From Acidimicrobiales bacterium (GTDB taxonomy: Bacteria > Actinomycetota > Acidimicrobiia > Acidimicrobiales > JABEUL01), in contig DAIDJA010000123.1 of assembly GCA_027451605.1 (NCBI GenBank), positions 1 through 5,971 on the forward strand: a stretch of 5,971 nt of DNA. The letters run 5' to 3'. The position numbers were made by a program, and so were the translations under genes. Numbering within the stretch: position 1 is the first letter of the stretch; each line of letters begins with the position of its first letter. Shown one piece after another: positions 5,963 to 5,971 of this stretch. The notes beneath the pieces are model-generated. The model saw only the letters and a program-made list of their open reading frames with translations. It did no database searches and had not been told where the DNA came from.

Positions 5963-5971
5963 ATGGAGCTG
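5963..5971 (+). CDS. Start of an unidentified plus-strand gene, cut by the window edge
   Basis: Only three codons (Met-Glu-Leu) are visible, so no function can be given. The start is supported by the near-perfect Shine-Dalgarno sequence at 5946-5954 and by a TAA immediately upstream in frame (5960-5962), which excludes a longer version in this frame. An alternative in another frame begins with the ATG at 5919 and reads MEVTEAKFFGGDFFKWS to the edge without a stop, but it has no ribosome-binding site. In either case the gene is divergent from the acyl-CoA dehydrogenase operon and may share its regulator. Confidence 0.5.

Overview
The window looks like bacterial chromosome from an AT-leaning genome (low forties % GC by eye). 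The lipid genes resemble those of Actinomycetota: a FadE-type acyl-CoA dehydrogenase, a mycobacterial-style thiolase-like protein type 1 (TLP1) with its extra C-terminal domain, and a short TatA. Together with the modest GC content and compact spacing, this makes a low-GC, possibly marine, member of Acidimicrobiia my best guess. It is a guess from protein style; no rRNA or marker gene is present.

Every well-supported complete gene lies on the minus strand, so transcription runs from right to left. At the right end a divergent intergenic region (about 5740-5962) separates the lipid operon from a plus-strand gene that only begins at the window edge. Then come an acyl-CoA dehydrogenase (GTG start), a TetR-family regulator (GTG start, overlapping the dehydrogenase stop by 4 bases) and a 504-residue TLP1-type thiolase-like protein (ATG one base after the regulator stop). 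These three are almost certainly one translationally coupled operon. After a 111-base gap with a perfect TATAAT box comes an enoyl-CoA hydratase with both catalytic glutamates. After a further 219-base gap comes a four-helix CopD-like membrane protein, then 128 bases with a structured leader, then tatA. The left-most 415 bases hold no gene I can support.

The four right-hand genes fit together as a CoA-thioester module, for fatty acids or other acyl chains such as sterol side chains. The dehydrogenase makes an enoyl-CoA, the hydratase hydrates it, the TLP1 protein binds a CoA ester but lacks the thiolase nucleophile, and the TetR protein probably senses an acyl-CoA and controls the divergent region. 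The copD-like gene and tatA are separate membrane functions with their own putative promoters.

I see no CRISPR array, insertion sequence, tRNA, rRNA or attachment site, and nothing that amounts to an undescribed system. The most useful second looks are the cis-elements in the divergent region, the substituted active site of the TLP1 protein, the regulator embedded in the operon, and the nested hairpin ahead of tatA.
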